From contig NZ_BAABHJ010000027.1 in assembly GCF_039542035.1 (NCBI RefSeq), forward strand, positions 1-64,000: DNA of 64,000 nucleotides. The letters run 5' to 3'. The stretch comes from Actinoallomurus liliacearum (GTDB lineage Bacteria > Actinomycetota > Actinomycetes > Streptosporangiales > Streptosporangiaceae). How positions within the stretch are numbered: position 1 is the stretch's first letter; each line of letters starts with the position of its first letter. The notes under the pieces are model-generated. The model searched no databases. It was not told the DNA's origin and saw only the letters and a list, made by a program, of their open reading frames with translations. The translations under genes and the position numbers were made by a program. Below, piece after piece: positions 43,076-51,895 of the stretch.

Positions 43076-43960
43076 ATGACGGAATTCTTCGGACGCGTAA
43101 GGCTGTCTGTCATGGGATCGGTCGTCAGTATGCGGCGCTCAGCGTTCGACCGGGCGTGGCCGTACGAACCGGAAGAGGCGTACGAGGACGCCGCCGCGAG
43201 CGGGATCGACGCGGCCGCGCCGAACGTCGCCCGCGTGGACAACTATTACCTCGGGGGCAAGGACAACTTCGCGGTCGATCGGGACCTGGCCGAACGCGCG
43301 CTGCGCGAGGCGCCCGTCATCGCCAGGCTGGTGCAGGTGAACAGGGGCTTCCTGCACCGTACGGCCCGTTTCCTGGCCGCGGAGAGGGGCATCCGGCAGT
43401 TCCTCGACATCGGCTGCGGGCTGCCCACGGAGATCAACCTGGACGAGACCGTCCGGGAGATCGACCCGGACTGCCGCATCGCCTACGTCGACAACGATCC
43501 CATGGTGCTGACCCACGCACGTGCCCTGATGGCCGTGGACGGCGGTGTCGGGGTGTACGAGGCCGACCTGCGTGAGCCGTCGACGGTGCTCGGCGATCCG
43601 GACCTGCTGCGGCTGCTCGACCTGACCGAGCCGGTGGCCGTGTTCCTGCTGAACGTCCTGCCCTTCGTGCCGGGGAACCCACGCCGGATCGTGGACGAGC
43701 TGGTGCGCTACCTGCCCACCGGCAGCCACGTGGTGGTCTCCCACGTCGAGCGCACGCCGGACCTGGAGGCGGTCGCCGACCTGTATGAGGAGGCGGGGCT
43801 CTCGTTCATCCCGCGCAGCCGCTTCGAGATCGCGCGGATCGCCCACGGCCTCGATCCGGTCGCCCCCTACCCGGCCGGCCTACCGCTGTCGCGCTCCGGA
43901 GGAGAGCCGGACGCGGCCGACGCCGTACCCCTCATCGGCTGCGTGGGCCGCAGGCGTTGA
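43076..43960 (+). CDS. S-adenosylmethionine-dependent methyltransferase, DUF574 family
   Basis: A 294-residue protein of the DUF574 (Methyltransf_19) family, which is almost confined to actinomycetes and is often greatly expanded there. Marks are VARVDNYYLGGKDNFAVDRD near residue 55, the conserved RGIRQFLDIGCGLPTEINL SAM loop, RIAYVDNDPMVLTHARAL and VAVFLLNVLPFV. The ATG at 43076 follows AAGGA; ATGs at 43112 and 43130 would give forms closer to the usual family length. The methyl acceptor is unknown for the family. It stands alone, divergent from the LAL regulator. Confidence 0.88.
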   Translation: MTEFFGRVRLSVMGSVVSMRRSAFDRAWPYEPEEAYEDAAASGIDAAAPNVARVDNYYLGGKDNFAVDRDLAERALREAPVIARLVQVNRGFLHRTARFLAAERGIRQFLDIGCGLPTEINLDETVREIDPDCRIAYVDNDPMVLTHARALMAVDGGVGVYEADLREPSTVLGDPDLLRLLDLTEPVAVFLLNVLPFVPGNPRRIVDELVRYLPTGSHVVVSHVERTPDLEAVADLYEEAGLSFIPRSRFEIARIAHGLDPVAPYPAGLPLSRSGGEPDAADAVPLIGCVGRRR

Positions 43961-44110
43961 GGACCGGACGGCCGGGGTGGCGCGGTTCCGGGTCAGAGCC
44001 ACGTGCCCTGACTTCCGCCGGGAACGCCCAGGTGGGAGGGTTCCCCGGAAAGCGCTCAATAGTGATTCGGGCGGATTCATCGTGCTATCCGCAGATGCCG
44101 GATAGGATCG

Positions 44111-45190
44111 ATGCGCCAGCGAGTGCGACTTCCCGAGCGCGTGATGCCAGCCGAAAGCGACCCGAAGCCTCTCTCCGAAATCGCGCAGGACATCGGGCTG
44201 ACGATGTCCGATGTGGCGGTTTTCTCCGGGCTCGACGAGAGCACGATCTTTCGTTTGTGGGACAACGGCGACTGGCTGGATCGCGTCAGCGGCCGGTCAC
44301 TGCAGAGCCTGATGTCGTCGGTGCCGGGGATCGCCGAATACGCGATGGCGCACGCGCTGCTGAAGCGGCGCACGACGCTCATCGCGAACCTCCAGGCCGA
44401 AGGGCTCTCCGTCAACCTGGACGCGCTGGAGAACTCGACGGTCTCCCGCCAGCTCCTGCTGAACGCCCTCGAGGCCGCGCTGTACATCGTGCGCGACGGC
44501 CCGAGCCAGCGGGTCTCCTCGTATCTCGCCCGCTTCTGGGGCCGGGAGCAGGACCGCGCGCTCGAGGCGCTGTTCTCCGCCGAGCCGGGACAGGGTCTGC
44601 TGGGCGATCCGCGCCGCCTCGTCGAGGCGTCGATCGACCTGGCCCCGCGGCTGGGCCGCAAGACCTACTCGTTCCACTCGCTGCTCACCCTCAACATCCT
44701 CATCCACCAGGTCAGCAAGGTGGCCGGCGCGCCGGACGCCGACCTGGCGCTGCAGACGCCCGGCCGCCAGAGCGCCCTGATGATGCGCGGGGTGGTGATG
44801 GGAGCGCTGATCAGCTCCAATGACGTGGAGCTCGCCGAGAAGTACCGTCTGGAGCTGGAGCGCACACCGGTGTACGCCGCGCTGGAGGAATGGTCCTTTC
44901 CGACCTACACGCGGGACGGCCGGATCAGCTCCGACTTCACTCTGCCCAGCTCACTCCTGCTGCGGAACACGGCGGTCGAGGTGTTGCGGGAGATCAAGAC
45001 CTACAACGACGCGTACCTGTACTACCTCGTGTCGACGTACCTTCCGCTCGCGCTTCGCCGCGACCCGACCTTCGGGCGGCGGATCACCGAACTGATCACG
45101 ACACTCCAACAACGCGCCGCCGGTTGCCAGGACAAACGAATCCGGGCCGCCTGCAATGATCTGGTGCGGCAGCTCAAGGGCGTGGTGTGA
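44111..45190 (+). CDS. Uncharacterised protein with N-terminal helix-turn-helix-like segment
   Basis: A 359-residue protein that I do not recognise. Residues about 20-60 (PLSEIAQDIGLTMSDVAVFS, GLDESTIFRLW) look like an XRE-type helix-turn-helix, with DNA contact likely but unproven. The rest is helical (LLLNALEAALYIVRDG, FHSLLTLNILIHQVSKVAG, DAYLYYLVSTYLPLALRRDP) without membrane segments. The stop overlaps a possible GTG start of the methyltransferase gene (GTGA), so the two are coupled. It may be a regulator or a protein partner of the methyltransferase. Starts at 44111 or 44144 are possible. Confidence 0.7.
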   Translation: MRQRVRLPERVMPAESDPKPLSEIAQDIGLTMSDVAVFSGLDESTIFRLWDNGDWLDRVSGRSLQSLMSSVPGIAEYAMAHALLKRRTTLIANLQAEGLSVNLDALENSTVSRQLLLNALEAALYIVRDGPSQRVSSYLARFWGREQDRALEALFSAEPGQGLLGDPRRLVEASIDLAPRLGRKTYSFHSLLTLNILIHQVSKVAGAPDADLALQTPGRQSALMMRGVVMGALISSNDVELAEKYRLELERTPVYAALEEWSFPTYTRDGRISSDFTLPSSLLLRNTAVEVLREIKTYNDAYLYYLVSTYLPLALRRDPTFGRRITELITTLQQRAAGCQDKRIRAACNDLVRQLKGVV

Positions 45191-45210
45191 CCATGCCAGA
45201 GGGGGGACGA

Positions 45211-45975
45211 ATGGGCAGGACGTACCAAGACGTCGCAGACTTGACCCGGGAGCGGTGGGAGGCGAACACCGATTACTGGGTGAAGGTGATCCGGGAGAGC
45301 CGTGACCGGTACCGCACCGAGCTGACCGACCGTGCCGTCCTCGACGCGATCGGCCGCTGCGCGGGCCTGCGGGTCCTGGACGCCGGCTGCGGCGAAGGGT
45401 ACCTCGCCCGCACCCTGGCGTCCCGTGGCGCCCAGGTCATCGGTGTCGACGCCTGCCAGGGCCTGATCGACGCCGCGGACGATCTGCCGGTCGAGGGCAC
45501 CGGCTCCGCGTCGTTCACCCGGGCGAGCGTCGACGAACTGCCGTTGGAGGACGAGTCCTTCGACCTGGTGGTGTGCAACCACCTGTTCAGCCACCTGCAC
45601 GACCCGTCCCGGGCGATCCGGGAGTTCGGCCGGGTGCTCAGGAGCGGCGGCCGGCTGGTGATCCTCACGCTGCACCCCTGCTTCTACACCGGGAACGCCG
45701 AGCGCGGCGCGAGCACGAGCGTGCCCGCGGCGGAGTACTTCGCCGGGCGGGGCATCGATCAGCACTTCATGGTCGACGGGCTCCGCTCGCCCTCGAAGAT
45801 CACGTCCTGGCTCCGCCCGCTGGAGTTCTACTCCAAGACGCTCCGGGACGCCGGGTTCGTCATCGCGGACCTGCGGGAGCCGCACCCGTCGGACGAGCAG
45901 CTCGAGAACGACCCGTGGTGGCGGACGGGGTTCCCAACCGCGATCTTCATGCTCCTGGTGGCCGAGCGCCGGTGA
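45211..45975 (+). CDS. Class I SAM-dependent methyltransferase
   Basis: A 254-residue Rossmann-fold methyltransferase. Motif I is LRVLDAGCGEGYLARTLASR, acidic motif II GAQVIGVDACQGLIDAA, and the post-I region LPLEDESFDLVVCNHLFSHL, followed by GRVLRSGGRLVILTLHPCFY, all typical of the Methyltransf_11 group. I choose the ATG at 45211 because AGGGGGGA stands just upstream; a GTG at 45187 overlapping the previous stop and an ATG at 45193 are in frame. The acceptor is unknown. Coupling to the HTH-like gene is the only contextual clue. Confidence 0.88.
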   Translation: MGRTYQDVADLTRERWEANTDYWVKVIRESRDRYRTELTDRAVLDAIGRCAGLRVLDAGCGEGYLARTLASRGAQVIGVDACQGLIDAADDLPVEGTGSASFTRASVDELPLEDESFDLVVCNHLFSHLHDPSRAIREFGRVLRSGGRLVILTLHPCFYTGNAERGASTSVPAAEYFAGRGIDQHFMVDGLRSPSKITSWLRPLEFYSKTLRDAGFVIADLREPHPSDEQLENDPWWRTGFPTAIFMLLVAERR

Positions 45976-46154
45976 CCGCGGATTAGCCGATCTTTAAGCA
46001 ATCCACCCACTAAACCGACATAACGGGGGGTAGGGCCGGGTTTCGTAGGCTCCATTTTCTTCTCTGGAGCGTCTCCGGCCGTGGGCCGACGACCTGAGCC
46101 GCGGCCGGCCGCGGCGAACCTGCCGCGATCACGGCGAATCGGCAGGTGAAGAAC

Positions 46155-47087
46155 ATGACTGATGAAGATCGGCGCAGAGCCAATCGCCTCGCTCGCACCC
46201 TGGGACTGGCCAGCCTCGGTCTGGGCATCGCCCCGCTGACCGCCTCCGACGTCGTGAGCCGGATCTGCGGCGTGGACGACTCGAGGACGGGGCGCGCGAT
46301 GGTGCGCCTGGTGGGCGTACGACAGCTGGCGCACGCGGCGCTGCTGCTGGGCAGCCGCCTGCCCGGCCCGCTCGTCTGGACCCGGGTCGCGGGCGGTGTC
46401 CTGGACCTGACCACCCTGGGCCTGGCGGCCTCGAACCGGACGGGCCTCCGGCGCAACCGAGCCCTGGCGGTGACCGCGGGGGTCGTCGGGATCACCGCGG
46501 TCGACCTGTACGCCGCGGTGCGCGGGATCCGGCGCCGGGATCTGGAGCGCGTCCGCAGGAGCACCGTGCAGGCCGTCATCACCGTCAACCGGCCGCGTGA
46601 CGAGGTCTATCGCTTCTGGCACGACGTGGAGAACCTCCCCGAGTTCATGATCCACCTCGTCACCGTCCGTGACCTCGGCGACGGGCGGTCCCACTGGAGG
46701 GCCACGGGCCCGCTCGGCAGGACCCTCGAGTGGGAGGCCGAGATCATCGACGACCGCCCGAACGAGCTGATCGCCTGGCACGTGACCCATGGGCTCATCG
46801 CCGGCAACAGCGGTACGGTCGGCTTCACCGACGCGCCCGGCGACCGGGGCACGGAGGTCCGGGTCACGCTGCACTACGCGCCGCCCGGAGGAGCGGCCGC
46901 CGCGGCGTTCACCCGCCTCCTGGGCGAGCACCCCGACCAGCTCGTCCGTGACGACCTGCGCAGGTTCAAGCAGGTCATGGAGACCGGCGAGGTCGTCCGC
47001 TCCGAGAGCGCGCCGGAGGGCACGCTCACGAAGCGGCAGCTCAGACAACGTCCGGCCCAGCCCATGGCGAGAGGAGCACTCCGATGA
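46155..47087 (+). CDS. SRPBCC-domain protein with N-terminal membrane-associated region
   Basis: A 310-residue protein of two parts. The first half (to about 130) is hydrophobic and helical (LARTLGLASLGLGIAPLTAS, LAVTAGVVGITAVDLYAAV), similar to membrane parts fused to cyclase/dehydrase proteins. The second half is an SRPBCC (START-like) domain: RPRDEVYRFWHDVENLPEFM, then EWEAEIIDDRPNELIAWHV, forming a hydrophobic ligand pocket. ATG 46155 follows AGGTG; a GTG three codons earlier is possible. The stop overlaps the alcohol dehydrogenase start as ATGA. Similar membrane-SRPBCC proteins next to zinc dehydrogenases occur in many bacteria; the ligand is unknown. Confidence 0.82.
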   Translation: MTDEDRRRANRLARTLGLASLGLGIAPLTASDVVSRICGVDDSRTGRAMVRLVGVRQLAHAALLLGSRLPGPLVWTRVAGGVLDLTTLGLAASNRTGLRRNRALAVTAGVVGITAVDLYAAVRGIRRRDLERVRRSTVQAVITVNRPRDEVYRFWHDVENLPEFMIHLVTVRDLGDGRSHWRATGPLGRTLEWEAEIIDDRPNELIAWHVTHGLIAGNSGTVGFTDAPGDRGTEVRVTLHYAPPGGAAAAAFTRLLGEHPDQLVRDDLRRFKQVMETGEVVRSESAPEGTLTKRQLRQRPAQPMARGALR

Positions 47088-48253
47088 GAGCCAACTGCTG
47101 GATGGGCCGCGGGAAGGTCCAGGTACGGGACGTCCCGGACCCGCAGATACTCAACAGCCACGACGCCATCGTGCGGGTCACCTCGACGGCGATCTGCGGA
47201 TCCGACCTGCACCTGTACGACGGCTTCATCCCGACGATGGAGAAGGGCGACGTCCTCGGCCACGAGTTCATGGGCGAGGTCGTGGAGGTCGGTCCGGAGG
47301 TCCGCGACCTGCGGCCGGGCGACCGAGTGGTCGTTCCCTTCCCGATCGCCTGCGGGAACTGCTGGGCCTGTGAGAACGAGCTGTTCTCGATCTGTGAGAA
47401 CTCCAACCCCAACGCGGGGATGGCCGAGAAGCTCATGGGGCACTCCCCGGCCGGGATCTACGGCTACAGCCACATGCTCGGCGGCTTCCCCGGTGGGCAG
47501 GCGGAGTACGCACGGGTGCCGTTCGCCGACGTCAACCCGATCAAGATCGAGGACGACCTGCCGGACGAGAAGGTGCTGTTCCTGTCCGACATCTTCCCGA
47601 CCGGATGGATCGGGGCGGAGATGGCGGACATCAAGCCCGGTGACGTCGTCGCGGTGTGGGGCGCCGGTCCGGTCGGCCAGTTCACGATCGCCAGCGCCTT
47701 CCTGATGGGTGCCGAGCGGGTCATCGCGATCGACCGGTTCCCGTACCGGCTGCACCGTGTCGAGGAGATGGGCGCGGAACCGCTCGACTACGAGGAGGGG
47801 ATCGACGTCCCGGACGCGCTGCGCGACATGACGGGCGGGCGCGGCCCGGACTCCTGCATCGACGCGGTCGGCATGGAGGCGCACCACGCCACGCCGATGT
47901 ACGCCTACGACCGGGCCAAGCAGGCCACCCGGTTGGAAACCGACCGGCCGTTCGTCCTGCGCGAGGCGATCATGTCCTGCCGCAACGGCGGAACCATCTC
48001 GGTGATCGGCGTCTACGGGGGGCTGGTCGACAAGTTCCCGATGGGCTCCTTCATGAACCGGTCGCTGACCATGCGGGGCGCGCAGTGCCACGTGCAGAAG
48101 TACCTGCGGCCCCTGCTGGACCGGATCCGGCGCGGGGACATCGACCCCAGCTTCGTGATCAGCCACCACATGAGCCTGGACGACACTCCCCGCGGCTACC
48201 GGATCTTCCGCGACAAGCAGGAGCAGTGCAACAAGGTCGTCCTACACCCCTGA
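47084..48253 (+). CDS. Zinc-dependent alcohol dehydrogenase, formaldehyde dehydrogenase-like
   Basis: A 389-residue medium-chain dehydrogenase. Catalytic zinc ligands are CGSDLHLYDG and GHEFMGEV; the four structural-zinc cysteines are in CGNCWACENELFSIC. The NAD site is VVAVWGAGPVGQFTIASAFL with acidic DRFPYR after it. The long loop after the structural zinc and the KPGDVVAVWGAGPVG context fit the subgroup annotated as glutathione-independent formaldehyde dehydrogenase-like. The true substrate may be another alcohol or polyol. Its ATG overlaps the SRPBCC gene stop, so the pair is one operon. Confidence 0.9.
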   Translation: MRANCWMGRGKVQVRDVPDPQILNSHDAIVRVTSTAICGSDLHLYDGFIPTMEKGDVLGHEFMGEVVEVGPEVRDLRPGDRVVVPFPIACGNCWACENELFSICENSNPNAGMAEKLMGHSPAGIYGYSHMLGGFPGGQAEYARVPFADVNPIKIEDDLPDEKVLFLSDIFPTGWIGAEMADIKPGDVVAVWGAGPVGQFTIASAFLMGAERVIAIDRFPYRLHRVEEMGAEPLDYEEGIDVPDALRDMTGGRGPDSCIDAVGMEAHHATPMYAYDRAKQATRLETDRPFVLREAIMSCRNGGTISVIGVYGGLVDKFPMGSFMNRSLTMRGAQCHVQKYLRPLLDRIRRGDIDPSFVISHHMSLDDTPRGYRIFRDKQEQCNKVVLHP

Positions 48254-48325
48254 GCGTCCGCGACGCGACCCGCCAACGGGGTCACCGGATCGACGGGGTC
48301 AGTGTCGAACGCGCGGGCTCTTGAG

Positions 48326-48886
48326 TCACCGCTCCGGAGCCGGAGCGATGCGCAGGACGGCGTTGCCGCTGGCGATCGCGACCAGCGTGATCGCAAGGCC
48401 GTTCATCACGGAGGTCGCGCCGGCGTTCCCTGCCAGTTGGACGCTGAGGGACGTGCCGGGGGCGGTCCCCTGCAAGCTGATGCCCTCGCCGGTGATGGCG
48501 GTCACCTTCAGCTCGTCCACCCCGAGCCTGGCCGGCACCGGGATGCGATCGTGCGGGGACACCTGGACCTCGCATCGTCCCCTCCGGCAGGCGCCGAGAT
48601 CGGTGCCGTTCGCCGCGCGGGGCAACCGCGTTCCGGACCCCGCCGAGGTCCGCGGCACCGGCCAGGGCGGCGACGTCGGGCCGCTGGGCGGTACGGGACC
48701 TCCACGGGGCGGCATCGGCTCGGCCGGCCGCGTCGCCGGTGAGGCGGCCGGCGACGTCGGGCCCGTCGGGGCGCCGCCTCTCGCCCCCCGTGACGAAGCC
48801 GTACGCGACACGCCGTCCCCGCCTCCACAGCCGGTGGCGGCCAGCGCGACGACCACCGCGAGCATCGCACGCCCGATCCCGCCCAT
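48326..48886 (-). CDS. Putative lipoprotein
   Basis: A 186-residue exported lipoprotein. The ATG at 48886, behind GGGAGGG, gives MGGIGRAMLAVVVALAATGC, a signal with a lipobox ending AATGC at Cys20. A Pro/Gly/Ser-rich linker of about 80 residues leads to a compact C-terminal domain (CEVQVSPHDRIPVPARLGVD, ELKVTAITGEGISLQGTAPG) of predicted beta strands. I recognise no family. It should sit on the outer face of the membrane. It converges on the alcohol dehydrogenase gene and diverges from the RDD gene. Confidence 0.72.
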   Translation of the reverse strand: MGGIGRAMLAVVVALAATGCGGGDGVSRTASSRGARGGAPTGPTSPAASPATRPAEPMPPRGGPVPPSGPTSPPWPVPRTSAGSGTRLPRAANGTDLGACRRGRCEVQVSPHDRIPVPARLGVDELKVTAITGEGISLQGTAPGTSLSVQLAGNAGATSVMNGLAITLVAIASGNAVLRIAPAPER

Positions 48887-49148
48887 CGCCGCCCTCCCGG
48901 AGGTACCCCGCGACCCGAGCACCCTGCCCGAGCCCACATCAGATCCCTACCCTGTGCGACGACTCGCTCACCCGGCGCTTTCGGTGAGTGCCCATCACCG
49001 CCGGAGGCCGGAGCCGAACTTCCGGCCGCGCGGCCCGGTCACCGCCTCGCATGACTCCTCGCCACCCACACCATCCCGCCGGGGGTACCGCGCCGCCGCC
49101 GCGAATTCGACCGGTTCGGCCAGGTCCGGCCGTTTCTCGTCTGGAGGC

Positions 49149-49185
49149 CTGACAAGATCATTACCGATCTCTACACTCCGGCGCG
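49149..49185 (+). promoter_or_regulatory. Vegetative promoter driving a leaderless mRNA
   Basis: CTGACA (49149-49154) and TACACT (49172-49177) are separated by 17 bases, a near-consensus vegetative (HrdB-type) promoter. The first GTG of the RDD gene begins seven bases after the -10 box, which is where transcription should start. No ribosome-binding site exists between, so the mRNA is probably leaderless. Confidence 0.7.
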
Positions 49186-50270
49186 TGTACGCCGCTCCCC
49201 CGCCTCCGCCGCCCCCGTACTCCGTGCCGCCACTGCCGGAGGGGCCACCGCCGGCCGACCGCGCCGCTCCGCGAGTGCGGCGGTTGACGGCCTGGGGCAT
49301 CGACACGCTGCTGCTGTGGGGCGCGGCCGTCCTGCTGGCCGTCATGACATGGGCTCGGCTGCACGGCCAGTTGGTGGACGACCTGCCCTACAAGGGGTTG
49401 TCCGCGGCCGGTGGCCTGCTGCTGTCCGGTGGGAACGTGGAGAAGGCGGCCACCGACTTCGGCACCGGGCTGTGGGACACGTTCGTCCTCGACGTCGAGC
49501 AGGCCCTCATCCTGCTCATTCTGATCCAGTTGCTGTACCAGTTCGCCATGCACGCCTGGCTGGGGCGCACGCTCGGCAAGGCGGCGATGGACCTGCGCGT
49601 CCGCGCGGTCACCGGCGACGACCGCCGCCCCGGCCGGGGGAACGCCTTCCGCCGCGCCGTCGTCACCACCGCGGGCGGTACCGGGCTGTACTGCGCGGCC
49701 TGGATATTCCTCCTGGAGGGCCTCTTCTTCCTGGCGCTGGTCACCTGGCTGCTCGCCGTCGCCGCCTTCGCCGCCACCAGCCTGCCCGCGTTGTTCGGCG
49801 GCCGCCGCCGTACGCTCGCCGACCTGTTCGCCCGGACCGCCGTCGTCCGCGCCCGTACGTACCAGCGCGTCGCGGCGACCGCGCGGCAGGGCGCCGCCCT
49901 GGCCTGGGACGGCGCCCAGGCGGCCGGGCAGGCCGCCCGGGACACGGCGCGCGAGCAGGCCGCCCGCCTCGCTCAGGCGGAGAACATGCGGCGCGCTCTG
50001 AACTCAGAGCGCGCGGACCAGGTGCGGGGCATGGGCAGGCGGCTCGGCGGCCGGCTCAAGGACACGTATCGGGAGCGCGCGTCCGGCCGGTCGCCCCGAG
50101 AAGCGCCACCGCTCCCGAACCCCGGCCCGACGCCGGCCCTGCCGCCGCCGCGACCGCGATACGACCCGCTCCAGGGCTCGTACGACCTGCGCGCGCCGCA
50201 GGCACCGTACATCCCGCCGCAAGCGCCGCCCCCGCCCCCCGAGGAGCGGCCCCACCCGGACGACCGCTGA
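49185..50270 (+). CDS. RDD-family membrane protein
   Basis: A 361-residue membrane protein. A Pro-rich cytoplasmic head (about 30 residues) leads to the RDD domain, where VRRLTAWGIDTLLLWGAAVL holds the conserved Arg and Asp, then further hydrophobic helices (ALILLILIQLLYQFAMHAWL, LYCAAWIFLLEGLFFLALVT). The TLADLFARTAVV stretch closes the domain. The remaining 140 residues are an Ala/Arg/Gln-rich coiled region and a Pro-rich tail. The RDD family has transport or sodium/proton exchange roles in a few cases only. Start is the GTG at 49185 chosen from the promoter position; the open frame extends much further upstream. Confidence 0.82.
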   Translation: MYAAPPPPPPPYSVPPLPEGPPPADRAAPRVRRLTAWGIDTLLLWGAAVLLAVMTWARLHGQLVDDLPYKGLSAAGGLLLSGGNVEKAATDFGTGLWDTFVLDVEQALILLILIQLLYQFAMHAWLGRTLGKAAMDLRVRAVTGDDRRPGRGNAFRRAVVTTAGGTGLYCAAWIFLLEGLFFLALVTWLLAVAAFAATSLPALFGGRRRTLADLFARTAVVRARTYQRVAATARQGAALAWDGAQAAGQAARDTAREQAARLAQAENMRRALNSERADQVRGMGRRLGGRLKDTYRERASGRSPREAPPLPNPGPTPALPPPRPRYDPLQGSYDLRAPQAPYIPPQAPPPPPEERPHPDDR

Positions 50271-50338
50271 CCAGAGCCGCCGAACACGGCGACACGGACG
50301 CCCGCGGGCGCGGCGACGCGGGACGCGGCGGACACAAC

Positions 50339-50421
50339 GCTCGGTGAACACATCATCGACAGCGCGACAAAACGACATAAATAACTATGATTTGGAGCGC
50401 GTCGATCAGCTTCACCGAGCC
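50339..50421. repeat. Inverted-repeat module, left of the transformylase gene
   Basis: GCTCGGTGAA (50339-50348) and TTCACCGAGC (50412-50421) are perfect 10-bp arms separated by 63 bases. The right arm continues CTTCG, the left is preceded by AAC. The same arrangement, with the same extensions, recurs at 51815-51895 on the other side of the gene at 50486. The interior of the two modules is not similar. Confidence 0.7.
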
Positions 50422-50485
50422 TTCGTGCCGGCCACCGGACACCCGTCGCCGGGTCATCGGTCATCGGCGGGGTGCGGAAGCCTCG

Positions 50486-51637
50486 TCAGTGATGAAACAG
50501 CCTCAGGCCGGTGCGGACGAGCGTGATCCGGTGCTCGCGGCAGGCGGCCTCGACCTCGTCCGACCTGATCGATCCGCCGGGCTCGGCGATGTACCGAACG
50601 CCGTGGCGACGGGCGTGGTCGACGTTGTCGCGGAACGGCAGGGCCCCGTCGGAGGCGAAGGCGACGCCGTCGAGGCGGCGGAGCCACCGGGCGCGGTCGT
50701 CGGCGCTCAGCTCCCCGGCCGGTGCGGACAGCGCCTGCGCCAGGCGCTCGCCCTCGTCCGGGGTGAGGTCGCCCTCGATGAAGCGGAGCCGCCAGTTGAT
50801 CCGGTCCTGGCGCCGGACGTCGGGTCGGAAGGCGAGGGCGCGAACGGCCGAATGGCGGCGCAGCCACCAGGTGTCGGTCTTGGCCCCGGCCAGGCGGGTG
50901 CAGTCGACTCGGGACTGCTGGCCGGCACCGATCCCCAGCGTCATGCCACCACGCAGGTAGCACACGGAGTTCGACTGGGTGAAGCGCAGGACCGCCAGGC
51001 CCAGCAGCAGATCCTCCGCCGCCTCCTTCGGAAGCGCGCCGTCCGTCTGGTCCAGCAGGGCGGTGGAGAGTCGGACATCGTCGCGGTCCTGGCCGAGGCG
51101 CAGGCCGAAGATCTCCCGTTCCTCCCGGGGCGGAGGAACGAATGTCTCGTCAGCCTCGATGACGATGAAACGGCCCTTCTTCTTCCCGCTGAGCCGCTCG
51201 ACCGTACCCGGCTCGAAGCCGGGCGCGATGATGCCGTCGCAGAACACGCCGGCCAGAAACTCGGCGAGTTCGGTGTCGACCGGATGCGAGACGGCGGCGA
51301 AGTCGCCGTAGGACGATCTCGGGTCGGCGTCCCTGGCGCGCAGATAAGCGCTGGTCAGAGCACCGATGCCGGTTCCGGCCAGGCCGTAGGGTTCTGCGGC
51401 GACCTCGTCGACGGGCCCCGCCACCGCGACGCCCGCGGGTGAGACGTGCTTGAAGGACGCGGCCGCCGGCCTGCCGAGGGCCCGGCTCGCCTGCCGCACC
51501 AGTTGCCACCCGTTGAGCGCGTCCAGCAGGTTGATGAAGGACGGTTCTCCGTGCAGTACGCGCACCGGCCACCTGCCGGGCGCCAGGGGTACGGCGCGCG
51601 CCGTCTGGTGCGGGTTGGTCCCATAGCGCAGCTCCAC
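50486..51637 (-). CDS. Stand-alone AICAR transformylase-domain protein (PurH C-terminal half homologue)
   Basis: A 383-residue protein matching only the transformylase half of PurH. ELRYGTNPHQTARAV opens the domain, followed by INLLDALNGWQLV, AASFKHVSPAGVAVAG (the catalytic Lys-His pair region), FVPPPREE, LRFTQSNSVCYLRGGMTLGI, and the closing FASDGALPFRDNVDHARRHG, VRYIAEPGGSIRSDE. The IMP cyclohydrolase domain that normally precedes it is absent. It would use 10-formyltetrahydrofolate to formylate AICAR or a related aminoimidazole. Actinomycetes generally carry a normal purH elsewhere, so this may serve a paralogous or secondary pathway. It is bracketed by the matching repeat modules at 50339 and 51815. 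Confidence 0.88.
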   Translation of the reverse strand: MELRYGTNPHQTARAVPLAPGRWPVRVLHGEPSFINLLDALNGWQLVRQASRALGRPAAASFKHVSPAGVAVAGPVDEVAAEPYGLAGTGIGALTSAYLRARDADPRSSYGDFAAVSHPVDTELAEFLAGVFCDGIIAPGFEPGTVERLSGKKKGRFIVIEADETFVPPPREEREIFGLRLGQDRDDVRLSTALLDQTDGALPKEAAEDLLLGLAVLRFTQSNSVCYLRGGMTLGIGAGQQSRVDCTRLAGAKTDTWWLRRHSAVRALAFRPDVRRQDRINWRLRFIEGDLTPDEGERLAQALSAPAGELSADDRARWLRRLDGVAFASDGALPFRDNVDHARRHGVRYIAEPGGSIRSDEVEAACREHRITLVRTGLRLFHH

Positions 51638-51814
51638 GTCATGGCCTCCTCAGCGGACATCGCTGACGGAGACGCCCAGGCGGTCGACGCTCACATCGGG
51701 TCGGCCGCTCCCCGGTGGTCGTCCACCCTCGCCAGTCGCGGCCCGGCCCACCCTACTGGCAGAGCGCAGGAGTGGTCACGCCGCCATAGCCGGAGGGAGG
51801 CCACCGGACGGAAC

Positions 51815-51895
51815 GCTCGGTGAAGCCTCGGACGGCGGCCCCCGAACTGGGACAAAGGACCCCGTCCGGGAGCCTGTCGGTCGACTTCACCGAGC
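51815..51895. repeat. Inverted-repeat module, right of the transformylase gene
   Basis: GCTCGGTGAA (51815-51824) and TTCACCGAGC (51886-51895) are the same 10-bp arms as in the left module, here 61 bases apart. CTTCACCGAGCCTTCG (51885-51900) is a 16-base direct copy of 50411-50426, and AACGCTCGGTGAA is shared by both left arms. The module fills the 358-base gap upstream of the transformylase gene; apart from it I see nothing else there. Confidence 0.7.
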
